Assembly (NCBI GenBank): GCA_014905825.1
Contig: JACGCN010000016.1
Span: 248,001-312,000, forward strand
Source: Lyophyllum atratum
Lineage: Eukaryota; Basidiomycota; Agaricomycetes; Agaricales; Lyophyllaceae
DNA: 64,000 bases
Direction: 5' to 3'
The translations under genes and the position numbers were made by a program. Positions 52,976 to 64,000 of this stretch are shown here, piece after piece. Position 1 is the first letter of the stretch. Each line of letters starts with the position of its first letter. The notes beneath the pieces were generated by a model. That model saw only the letters and a list, made by a program, of their open reading frames with translations. It was not told the DNA's origin and did not search any database.

Positions 52976-53829
52976 GGCGAAGGCGGTTTGGCAATCTTTC
53001 TCTATAGGTATTCAATAGGACGTCGGTGGGTATTCCGTGCAAGTCAGGCCTGCATAACTTGTATTTTTTTCCGTTGTGGATGTCGTTCAACACTGCGCCA
53101 GCTGGCGGCGACAGGTCGGGTATATCGTTTGATGGAGAGTCAGAGTCAGAGAAGAAGCGTATCTTGACATAGCAGATATCACATGGAATCAAATATTATA
53201 TTTACTATTTACCTTTTTGTTCCCTGCTAACCCTTTCCTGCTTCTTGTTCTTGTTTTCGACCATACAGACCCTCAGATTCGTTTCAGACTAACGCCACGT
53301 TATTCTGTCATTACTGATCTATCTTCATCATGCATCACATTGCGATACGGACGTTTTAGACGCGGTCGTGGCATACAAGACTTGGCGCAACCTTGACGCC
53401 AAAAGAGTCGTGGTCATCTTCTACCCTACGCGCGCCAGGAGCACTGACGTCCAAGACCCATTCAGGCCGCATCTCTCGAGTACTCATCCGTCTTTTCACA
53501 GGTAAAGCCGTGTGAAAACATACAACCCCTCCTTCTGCCCGAACTTTGGTAATCGAGTCGACGAGGTATCTATATCAAGGGTCGACGAAACATATCTCCA
53601 AGTCGCGGAGTTCCAACACCAGTTATACTAACCAAAACTATCTGCCTCAAGTCTGGCTCTAGCACGCACACCCGAAACCCAACCATCACCATAAGTTATA
53701 ACGCCATCTACGAGTAACGAAGCCCATACCCTACTCAACGACCCTCACGAAAGGTGCGCAAAACCACCCCCCCACTGCTACCCAACGATTGACCCCCCCT
53801 AACAGCCCGTACGTCTCAACCTACCCAAC
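52976..53829. other. Divergent intergenic region, no gene seen
   Basis: Promoters of the dehydrogenase and of the DUF4267-type gene. No coding pattern. Confidence 0.5.
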
Positions 53830-54237
53830 ATGTCCACCCCACGCTTCTCCCAATCCCCAGCCCTCCACACCGTCGCAAAGGTCTTCGCCCTCATCCCCAT
53901 AGCAATCGGCATCAACGCCATCCTCCGCCCCCAACACGCCCTCACCCTCTTCGACTTCACCGCACCCGCCTCCCCCATAGACGCGAAGCTCGTCGACAGC
54001 CTAGTGGCGGTCTACGGCGCCAGAGACATATTCATGGGCCTGGCTGTCTACGCCGCCGCGTATTTTGCGGACCGCAAGACGTTGGGTGCGATCCTGATTG
54101 CGGCCGGGGGGGCGGCGTTCGCGGATGGGGCTGTGGTGAGGGCGCAGGTGGGACGGGGAGAGTGGAGTCATTGGGGTTTTGTGCCGGTTCTGACGGTGTT
54201 TGGGAGTGCGTTTCTTGGTGCTTTTGACAGGGCGTAA
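53830..54237 (+). CDS. DUF4267-type small membrane protein
   Basis: Single exon, 135 residues. Four hydrophobic segments: VAKVFALIPIAIGINAI, then after LRPQHALTLFDF the block LVAVYGARDIFMGLAVYAAA with the GARD motif, LGAILIAAGGAAFADGAVV, and WGFVPVLTVFGSAFLGAF. The layout (P-x-x-A-x-x-x-F, then YGARDxxxG) matches DUF4267 proteins, whose function is unknown. ATG preceded by CCCAAC. The coding strand switches from C-rich to G-rich near 54060 (see findings). Confidence 0.85.
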   Translation: MSTPRFSQSPALHTVAKVFALIPIAIGINAILRPQHALTLFDFTAPASPIDAKLVDSLVAVYGARDIFMGLAVYAAAYFADRKTLGAILIAAGGAAFADGAVVRAQVGRGEWSHWGFVPVLTVFGSAFLGAFDRA

Positions 54238-55023
54238 GGGAGAAGGAACGTGAAGGGCGCAGGCCTACGATGTGGCCGGTTTTGGTACCTGTACACGCTG
54301 TAATTGCAGTGGGACTGTGTTGTATCACTAAGTGTAGGCATACTCAGGCGGGTCGTATTAGAATCCGCATACTAATAGTCTGATTCGACCTGAGCAATGT
54401 GATACGAGGATGTTTGCCAATGATTCGACCTGTGTCTTTGAGGACCTCTTATACGTGGGAACTTCTTGACTCTTGTCTTTCATCATCGATTCCGAACAGC
54501 TCATATCACGGATGTATGGCCTCGAAGGCCCAATCTTTGGAGTTTACATGAGGAGCCCTGCCATAGCTTCGGATTTGAGATCTCAAGATCTCACGTCCCG
54601 GCCAGCATAGACCAGATCAATGGGATGAGAAGGCATGGCCCGAGTCGAGCTTTGCTCACTGTTGGTTAGACCACCGTACAAAGGGCGCTATGCTCGCCAT
54701 CCATGAATGGGCTGGATACGCTGTCTCTTGGCCCCATTCTTCTTTCTGGCGCGCATACATCACAATGGACGTGATTCATAGAAGTGAAGTGGCCAAGGTG
54801 GCTCTTCTTTCAAACGTCGGCTTTGGCTGCTTTGCCCATTGACGATCTTTGAAGTGCACGCGGCCATTGTAGCGTCAACTCTCGGCGTCTTTCTTCGAGA
54901 TCCCATTGACGCTTTGCCCTAACTAGTATAAAATGGTCCATGCTCAGGAATGTCCAACAACATCTAGACGACCCACAACTACGCACGCATAACCCCTCCA
55001 TCTCGATCTTCACCACACACAAA
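54238..55023. other. Intergenic region with a TATA box near its end
   Basis: No gene seen. The TATA box of the next gene lies at 54927. Confidence 0.5.
54927..54933 (+). promoter_or_regulatory. TATA box of the 193-residue unknown gene
   Basis: TATAAAA 91-97 bp before the ATG at 55024. Confidence 0.6.
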
Positions 55024-55717
55024 ATGACGAACCCAACAATCGATCCTCGCGAGTACGGATACGGCCCCGCACACAACACTTCTCGCCGCGGCGCCATCGA
55101 TTTCACCGGCGCCGGCAAAATCAAGAGCGACTACTGGCATCGCGGGCTGCCATCCGAGATCGTCTCTCCCAACCACACCCAGTTCCCCGCTATTCGTTTC
55201 CATCCCAGCGACGGGGTCGGAATCGGCGTCGCGTTCACGGAATGCGAGTATAGCGAAGGCATCGCTGTCCCTACGCAGTCTGTCTTCAGTCAGTTACCAT
55301 CACGCATGCGACAATTGAAGTCAGGTATCCTTGTTATCACGGTACGCCCCCACTCCCTTCAATGTATGCTATCCGACTCATCTCGACGATGCGCTGCCAG
55401 TTCCCGGGATACCAGCACCTAAAGTGGAGGGAGCAGATCATCTTTGTCCACCCGAATGGCGCACCACTCACCGTGGCGCATATGGCGGCTCAAGTCGCCT
55501 GCCTCTGGCGCCGCTTCTATCAGGTATGTACGACTGCAGAAGGAATCGACGCGTTGCTGAACATTTCTTTCGGCAGAAGCACAGTAAAGACTTCCGAGGA
55601 TCAGGTCCATCACTGGGAACGAACCAAATTAGCTATAACCACCTTCGACTCCACCAACTTTACACCAATGATGGACATGTTTGGCTGACGGAGGTCTCCT
55701 ATGTGAAGCCACAGTAG
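55024..55717 (+). CDS. Fungal protein of unknown function (193 aa)
   Basis: Three exons (55024-55341, 55401-55523, 55577-55717), all in phase 0. Soluble, no signal peptide: MTNPTIDPREYGYGPAHNTS, then RRGAIDFTGAGKIKSDYWHR. The core LKWREQIIFVHPNGAPLTVA followed by HMAAQVACLWRRFY looks like a small beta-alpha domain found repeatedly in basidiomycete hypothetical proteins. C-terminus WLTEVSYVKPQ. I cannot name a family with certainty. Splice sites, TATA box and codon use support a real gene. Confidence 0.72.
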
Positions 55718-55975
55718 AACAGTCCTGTATTTTGTTAGTCTACCGAGTTACGATCTTCGCGTCCCTCGTCCGTCCCCCGTCCGAATACACTTCCGTCTGG
55801 CCTCGGACATATGGGTTATAGGACTGTTGTCAAGACTCAACACGACGATAGAAAACTCCTGTGTCCTGACTAGTAACTCCTAGGCCCTGGCCCCTGGCTG
55901 ACTAGGAAGTTGGAACTGTGGAAGCTTGCACCAACGAAGTATGTAGCGGGCAAAAAGCGTCATACCCATACATCA

Positions 55976-56059
55976 AGGCTCTACCAGGGTTCGAACCTGG
56001 GTTTCGAGAAAGTCAGGAAACCTCAAAATCTCGAGTGATGACCACTACACTATAGCGCC
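55976..56059 (-). tRNA. tRNA-Gln(UUG) with 12-nt intron
   Basis: Acceptor GGCGCTA with TAGAGCC (one G-A mismatch), D arm GTG/CAC, anticodon stem CGAGA/TCTCG, loop TTTTGA so anticodon TTG, T arm CCAGG-TTCGAAC-CCTGG. Confidence 0.88.
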
Positions 56060-56132
56060 TATGACGAGGCACGGCGAGGCCGCAAGATTCATTTTTCGCG
56101 ACGTCTCCTCCTTTCCTTCCAGGCTTCCAGCG

Positions 56133-56386
56133 CGTTCGACACACAACTCTGACTCATACTATTGAAATATTGACCCCTAGGGTTGAAGCTCCCCTCTAGG
56201 CTCTGCCGCCTTTCGCCGACTCCGGTGCGAGGCGCTTACTATGCTGAAGCCTGAATTCAAACGTTCGACACACAACTGACTCATACTATTGAAATATTGA
56301 CCCCTAGGGTTGAAGCTCCCCTCTAGGCTCTGCCGCCTTTCGCCGACTCCGGTGCGAGGCGCTTACTATGCTGAAGCCTGAATTCA
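56133..56386. repeat. Tandem duplication of a 127-bp segment
   Basis: 56133-56259 and 56262-56386 are nearly identical; the second lacks CT after ACACAA. Both start CGTTCGACACACAA and end CTGAATTCA. Non-coding, between two tRNA-Gln genes. Confidence 0.9.
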
Positions 56387-56486
56387 TATACTTCACGAAT
56401 ACAGTATACTGGTCGTGCCGCTTCCTTTAGAAAAATACAAGAACGAAAGTCATCAAAAATTGTCAGAAGGACCTGAATGTAAACAA

Positions 56487-56572
56487 AGGCACTACCAGGG
56501 TTCGAACCTGGGTTGCGGGAACTTCAAATCGAATTTCAAAATCCCGTGTGATAGCCACTACACTATAGCGCC
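56487..56572 (-). tRNA. tRNA-Gln(UUG) with 14-nt intron
   Basis: Acceptor GGCGCTA with TAGTGCC (one G-T), anticodon stem CGGGA/TCCCG, loop TTTTGA (anticodon TTG), T arm identical to the copy 430 bp away. The intron and parts of the anticodon stem differ from that copy. Confidence 0.9.
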
Positions 56573-56670
56573 TTGGTGGTCCATCCTTTCCATACCATAT
56601 CGACCTCATGAATGCTTCATCAAGGACGTGAATTACCCTCTGGCGGGCGGCACAACATGTACAAGATCCT

Positions 56671-59072
<2,402 letters not shown>

Positions 59073-59519
59073 GGGTGTAAGGGTGTGGATTGAGAGATGA
59101 GGGGGGATTACTTGTGGAGAGAGGATTGCAAGGGCAGGCTGAGGCATTAGAAGCCTGTAGGTGTCTGGATCGATCCGGATAAGAGATTGGGTGGGGCACG
59201 AGACTGAGTTGCTTTGATTCCGGGGTTCGTGAACATGGTACCACGATCTGCACAGCTTTGAGCTTAGCCCGTGTGGGGAGGTCCAATTACACGCACCTTC
59301 ACGTCCGCATTTGAGGCGAGGTACAGAGGTGGCACTTCAGGCGCTCATATCCCGTTTGACGCTGAGAGAGGGAATGGAACGAGCTCCGATTACGACCACC
59401 ACCTACTCAAGGGACGTAGAGACAAGGGGAGCAGGGCGGGGGTGGGATGTGGGGATGAATACCCAACATTCCCGCAGCCGCAAGCCGGCGCACCTCCCGC
59501 CATATCTGAATTGGTGATG
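59073..59519. other. Upstream region of the alpha-glucosidase gene
   Basis: No gene seen; presumably the promoter. GGTACC-rich and purine-rich stretches only. Confidence 0.4.
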
Positions 59520-60500
59520 TATCCCTGAGATCTCCCCATGGCACCGGCTCACCACCGCTTTCCCCGAACCAGATCCACCATGAAATGAGATCGTATCATG
59601 GTACAGCGCACGAAATATGAGGCGCCCATGGTTTGGAAATGATGATGTAGAGAATTCCTTCGACGTGTCCGAGTCTGAATAGCAAAACCCTTTCTTATCA
59701 CATATCGGGCAGATCGGAGTTCGGGGTTCGGGGGGGGAGAGGTGCCTAGATGCCTCTAACTTCTAAGTTGATCGTATCGAAGAGGATGTCTTTGCCCTTG
59801 CCTCGCTGGGGCGAACAGCTTCGATTTCTTATGGCATTGGGTTGGGTTTGGTAACTCCTCCTAGCACGACGGTAAGTAAAAGTCAAACATTGACGACTCG
59901 AGGGTTCATGGCTTACTAGGAACGTGCGAGGGCTGATAAGTAGTGATACTGCGCGCATTTAGCTGGGTGCTCATGAGTATTTCGAAATTGCGAATATCCT
60001 CCGTGTCACTGTGCGATGACCAGTTGGCTCGCAGCCTCACGTCTGAATCGGTAACTATCCTTGAGATCTCCCCATGGCACCGGATCACCACCGCTTTCCT
60101 CGAACCAGATCCACTGCGAAGTTAAACCGTGTCATGGCACTGCGCGCGAAACGTGGAAGGCGCCCAGGGTCTAGACATGCAGGGAATACTCCGATCCGAC
60201 AGCCCTGGGCCCGAATAGTAGAGCCTCTCTCTTATCACATACCGGGCGACTCGGCGGGAGAGAGGGGGGAGACATCTACTCGATCTCTTGGGGAGAGGTT
60301 TGGGTTGGGTAACTCGTCCGGCTCGGTGTCTAGCACGACGGTAGGTAAGAGTCAAACATGAAGGACTTGAGGGCTCAAGCGCTCAGCGCTCAGGGCTTAC
60401 TAGGAACGTGCTAAGTCCTGCACGCATTGTCGGGTATTTCGAAATCGTGAGTATTCTCCGTGTCACTGTATGAGTACATGTGTGATGACCAGTTGGCTTT
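59520..60500. repeat. Diverged tandem duplication, about 0.5 kb per unit, non-coding
   Basis: Unit A about 59520-60030 and unit B about 60056-60500. Shared words in the same order: TGAGATCTCCCCATGGCACC (59526 and 60062), CTTATCACATA, CTAGCACGACGGTA, AGTCAAACAT, GGCTTACTAGGAACGTGC, GTATTTCGAAAT, CTCCGTGTCACTGT and GATGACCAGTTGGCT. Many substitutions and indels lie between them. No frame is kept in both units. Confidence 0.75.
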
Positions 60501-61095
60501 CCTGGGTGGTCCGCAGATTCGCGGGTCGAGATACCGATCTTGAGCTTGACATGGAAGGTGGAACGTGGGTGTGTTCAAGCGACCCAGGGCCTCAATGGTG
60601 CTTCCTTACATCCCGCCATCGTAGGGATATCATATTGGAGAGGTCGGACTTGGATCTTTTGCCTATGGGCTGTATAGGAATGGAAGCGAGGCCCGAGGTC
60701 CGAGGAGGGCGAGCACGAGATTTTTGGGTGTGTCTTTCTTTCACAGCTTCGTGGCAAATGGTCAGATCCTTGACAGCTACGGCCAGGAGGCCAGGATACT
60801 CGGCCGGGATCCGAAAGTTACAAGCACACCACGGAGTATTGTTGGAGTATTGAAAACGTGAAAAGTGAAAGGATTGTCGTGGTTGCCGCGTGATGACCGC
60901 GTTGCACACAGCCACCAATTTCACGACCCTTAACTTGCTCCGAACGCCCATTGTCTCCGTCATATATACTATTCCCCACTCCAGCCTATATAAGAGCGGA
61001 CCTCATTCCTGGACATCGCACTACACTACCATCTACCCATAAGTGTACCCATCTACCCCGTCCCACCCACCCACCCCTCTATCGCCCACCCCACC
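60501..61095. other. Upstream region of the phosphatase gene
   Basis: No gene supported. A 127-codon frame at 60470-60853 has no family features. TATATAAG at 60987-60994 is the likely TATA box, about 100 bp before the phosphatase ATG. Confidence 0.45.
60987..60994 (+). promoter_or_regulatory. TATA box of the phosphatase gene
   Basis: TATATAAG 102-109 bp upstream of the ATG at 61096. Confidence 0.55.
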
Positions 61096-61749
61096 ATGGC
61101 AAGCTTCAAACCCCCAACCTCCCCCTCCAAAGACAAAGACCAAAGCGACCACATGCTCCAACGCCGCCTCAACGCCCTCTCCCCCCGCCCCCTCACCGCC
61201 CTCCGCAAACGCCCCATCCCCAACTCCTACTGGGCCACCCCCCTCCTCCTCGCATGCGAGTACCCCTGGACGCCCAAGAACCCGCACAAACCCAAGCTCG
61301 ACGCCCTCCTCCGCGCGGGCGTCCGCACCTTCATCGACCTCACCGAGCCCGGCGAGCTCATCTCCTACTTCCCCGCCCTCCCGGCCCGCGCCTCCCTCCT
61401 CGGCATCGACAAGTCAGGCATCGAGTACCACCGCTTCCCCATCCGCGACCGCTCTCTCCCCGAATCGCTGGAGCACATGTACGGGGTCTTAGATGTGTTG
61501 AGGGATAATGAGGCGAGGGGGAGGGTGAGTGCGGTGCATTGTAGGGGCGGGATTGGGAGGACGGGGATGGTGATTGGGTGTTGGCTTGTGGAGGGGGGGT
61601 ATGCGGGGAGCGGGGAGGAGGCGTTGGGGATTATTGCGCGGGAGTGGAGGACGGTGGAGAAGTGTGGGAGGTACCCGCATAGTCCGGAGACGGGCTCGCA
61701 GTTTGAGTATGTGCTTAATTTTAGCCCGAAGGGGATGGGGTTGCAGTGA
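61096..61749 (+). CDS. Dual-specificity/protein tyrosine phosphatase-like protein
   Basis: Single exon, 217 residues, ATG at 61096 in context CACC-ATG. The active-site loop HCRGGIGRTGMVIGCWLVE (about 61540-61595) contains C-x5-R, with Cys as nucleophile and Arg binding phosphate. The preceding FIDLTEPGELISYFPAL and YHRFPIRDRSLPESLEHMYG hold the general-acid Asp loop. Earlier, NSYWATPLLLACEYPWTPKN is the usual start of this fungal group. The C-terminal helix includes TVEKCGRYPHSPETGSQFEY. Cytosolic, no membrane segment. Substrate (phosphotyrosine, phosphoinositide or RNA cap-like) cannot be told. The first 390 bp are very C-rich and the rest very G-rich. Confidence 0.88.
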   Translation: MASFKPPTSPSKDKDQSDHMLQRRLNALSPRPLTALRKRPIPNSYWATPLLLACEYPWTPKNPHKPKLDALLRAGVRTFIDLTEPGELISYFPALPARASLLGIDKSGIEYHRFPIRDRSLPESLEHMYGVLDVLRDNEARGRVSAVHCRGGIGRTGMVIGCWLVEGGYAGSGEEALGIIAREWRTVEKCGRYPHSPETGSQFEYVLNFSPKGMGLQ

Positions 61750-62156
61750 GTGTGCTCCTTATCTTTTTACCTCGAGGCGCCGTTGACGTTAGTGGGCAGG
61801 TGCATGTAAAGCATGTTTTGATACCATACGACTCATGACGCCCTACGACACCCTATGTACATACACCATTGGAACGCTGGAAGTTCGACACACTCGCATA
61901 TCACGGACATTTTACACACTCATGTAGCATTTTCCTCTCTTAAATTCCTCTCGGACCAGCCAGTCATGCATCATGTATCTCGTAGCTATTAGTACTATGC
62001 ACTCTCACCACGGAATTAATATATCTAGTTTTACCCTTCTATCTAACGGCTTCTAACGGTCGTGTGCGTTAGGAGGCGTGTGACCCAATTCCTACCTCGT
62101 CACTCTTAACGTCACATCAACAGCCTCCACGTTACCTCCCGCCATTGACCTCCACG
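61750..62156. other. Intergenic region, no gene seen
   Basis: 3' UTR of the phosphatase and promoter of the next gene. Confidence 0.5.
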
Positions 62157-63615
62157 ATGGGCAAGGACCGCTACCGTTCCCCCGACCCTCCGAACAACGA
62201 CAGACACAGGGACTATCCCCGCACCGGTGAGAACCCGCCCCCTCTCCCACCCCCGAGCAGACGAGACTGATCCTCGATTTTTTCTTCTTCTTTTCGTGCT
62301 TTCCTCCCTCCCGACCGTCCCCGCATTGTCTACACCCCGTCTGTCTGTGACTCGCACATGGGGATGCCGATGGTGCTGTCTGTGTCCGGATGACGGGCTT
62401 AGACCGACGCATGTCCAGTATAAGTATCCACCGGGACCGGGAACGAGACGGGCTCGACGAATTCGGGCGCGAGGCACGCCTTCCTCGCGAGCGCGAGTAC
62501 ACCTCCAACTCTAGAGGCGGTGAGGGCAGAGATAAAACCAGAGACAAGGAGGCGAACGGCGAACGCCCGACGGATGCGCTAGCGGCGTTCCGAGACCACG
62601 AGGGAAGGAGCAGGGACTCGTATAGAAATGGAGGTGGAGGTGGAGGCCGAGAAAGGGAGCATGGTCATCGAATGGAGGACCGAGATACGTACAAGGACAA
62701 GGTACTTCCTCCTCCTCCTTACCCTCCCCTCCACATCCCATACCCCGTACCTCCCCCCCGCCCAAAGCTGACAATGGCGTTACACAGGACCCCGACCATC
62801 GTCACTACGGCAGCCGTAGCGAGTCCAGAGACCCCAGACCAAGGCTTATAAATGTACGTTCCCCCCTCCTCCCCTGCGCGGGAATAACATTATACGACGC
62901 TGACCTCCGAAGACGTGAATTTACCCCTTGACTATGACTACCGTACCCAATGTAGGACCGTGAGCGTGACCAGGAACGTATGGACGGGGCTGCCTCCCGC
63001 GGCAGGACCGGGACGAAGCGGCGTAGATCTCGCTCCAGCTCACACAGCTCGTCGTCGGGGTCTTCGGACTCTTCGGTGACGGATGAGGACGAGCGAAGGA
63101 GGGCGAAGCGACATCGCCGGCGGTCGCGCTCCAGGAGCCGGAGCAGGGATGGGAGCGGGGAGCGTAAGCACTCGAGCTCGGGGAGGTCTCATCGCAAGGA
63201 AAGGGACGGGGATGGGGAGAAGATGAGGGAGAAGGAGAGGGAGAAGGGAAAGGGCAAGTCGCGTGATAAAGCCCGAGACCGGTCGAGCGAGCGCGGTGGG
63301 GAGAGACGCAGGAAGCGTAGGGATAATGAGCGGTCTGGAGACAGGGATAGGGACAGGGACAGGGAGCGTAGGAAGGACAAGGAGAGGGAGAGGGATAGGG
63401 AGGAGAGAAGGAGCGTGCTTACTGGTAAAAAGGTACTTTTTCCCTTCTTCCCTTCTTTCCTTCTTCCCAGACTACCCTTCGATCTCTTGTCTTCTTTGGC
63501 GTGCGCTGACACGTGTTGACAGATCAAGCTGAAGGTGAAGAAGGAAAAGGGCGATCATGAAAGGGACAAGAATAGGCAGGATTTGTTGAAGTTTTTGAAT
63601 TCGACTTTTGAGTAA
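62157..63615 (+). CDS. Arg/Ser/Asp/Glu-repeat nuclear protein, RS-like
   Basis: Five exons: 62157-62226, then from about 62402, about 62790-62852, about 62957-63433, and 63522-63615. ATG at 62157 (MGKDRYRSPDPPNNDRHRDY). The rest is strongly charged with RS, RD and RE dipeptides: SISIHRDRERDGLDEF, EGRDKTRDKEANGERP, KRRRSRSSSHSSSSGSSDSS, RRRSRSRSRSRDGSGER, and RDRDRDRERRKDKERERDRE. The C-terminus is different and looks like the conserved element: IKLKVKKEKGDHERDKNRQD then LLKFLNSTFE, stop at 63613. Such proteins usually sit in nuclear speckles and join pre-mRNA splicing, but no RNA-binding domain is present, so the role is inference. Part of the exon 2 start was chosen by splice phase. Confidence 0.75.
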
Positions 63616-64000
63616 GGGGGCGGATGTCTCTTTTTCTTTTCTTCTTTTTTTGTTGATTCCCTTTCGTGTATGATGGATGTGTCCTGTGGAATTCAATGAC
63701 AATTGTTAAGATTATGCTTTCTTACTCCCCCGTCGTGCTCGTGCTGTGCTTGGTGGACAGTGTGCGTGATTAAGGATGGTTGTTGGGGCACTGCGTTTAT
63801 CTGCAGTGCAGATTTAGCGTCGCGCGACCCTTGAGCCGCTTAGGATGTGTGAGCCCGCCTGCATACATGGCGGGGAACTTCGTCTGGAGCTCTGTCAATA
63901 CTCGAGTATACATTCTCTGATATACTATGGCGCACCCTGGATGATCGTGTCTAAGGATGACGGCTGGGGCGCTGGGGATAAGGGAAGGTACCCCACTAGA
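63616..64000. other. Right edge, no gene seen
   Basis: 3' UTR of the RS-like gene and unassigned sequence. Confidence 0.5.

Overview
The window is nuclear DNA of a filamentous basidiomycete, most likely an Agaricomycete. Nearly every gene is cut by several short GT-AG introns of about 50-60 bp. The gene families fit as well: tandem hydrophobins, an Agaricomycete-type multi-pass membrane protein, a fungal P450, a type I metacaspase, a hAT transposase remnant, and tRNA genes with introns. Species cannot be named from the sequence. Genes lie on both strands with no operon logic. Spans below run from start codon to stop codon and include introns; splice sites were placed by eye from frame and family conservation.

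Left part (1-16 kb): 5' part of a GCN2-type eIF2-alpha kinase (RWD domain, running off the left edge), a secreted type B carboxylesterase, two tRNA-Pro(UGG) genes, a cytochrome P450, a small acidic nuclear-type protein, an APH-fold phosphotransferase, and the checkpoint kinase Chk1. Middle (16-30 kb): a very large disordered protein of about 2097 residues, a PEBP gene with a decayed partial copy beside it, a secreted GH13 alpha-amylase, and a kinase-like gene that has lost its catalytic residues.

Accessory stretch (30-46 kb): three tandem hydrophobin genes on a repeat unit of about 0.95 kb, a type I metacaspase, tRNA-Arg(ACG), a small 123-residue gene, a multi-pass membrane protein, a decayed hAT transposase, a frameshifted F-box-like gene, a small cysteine-rich ORF and a perfect 21-bp inverted repeat. 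This stretch is gene-poor and rich in duplicates and relics.

Right part (46-64 kb): a kinase-like single-exon gene, homoserine O-acetyltransferase (methionine synthesis), the E2 subunit of branched-chain alpha-keto acid dehydrogenase (valine, leucine and isoleucine breakdown), a membrane-anchored short-chain dehydrogenase, a DUF4267-type membrane protein, a small unknown gene, two tRNA-Gln(UUG) genes flanking a 127-bp tandem repeat, a GH13 alpha-glucosidase, a diverged 0.5-kb non-coding tandem duplication, a dual-specificity-type phosphatase and an arginine/serine/aspartate-rich nuclear protein. The secreted alpha-amylase and the intracellular alpha-glucosidase could act in sequence on starch, but they are 28 kb apart and need not be co-regulated.

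I did not find a clearly new multi-gene system. The items most worth following are the hydrophobin array, the abrupt switches from C-rich to G-rich sequence inside exons of the right third, the large disordered protein, the degenerate kinase and the perfect hairpin at 45.9 kb.
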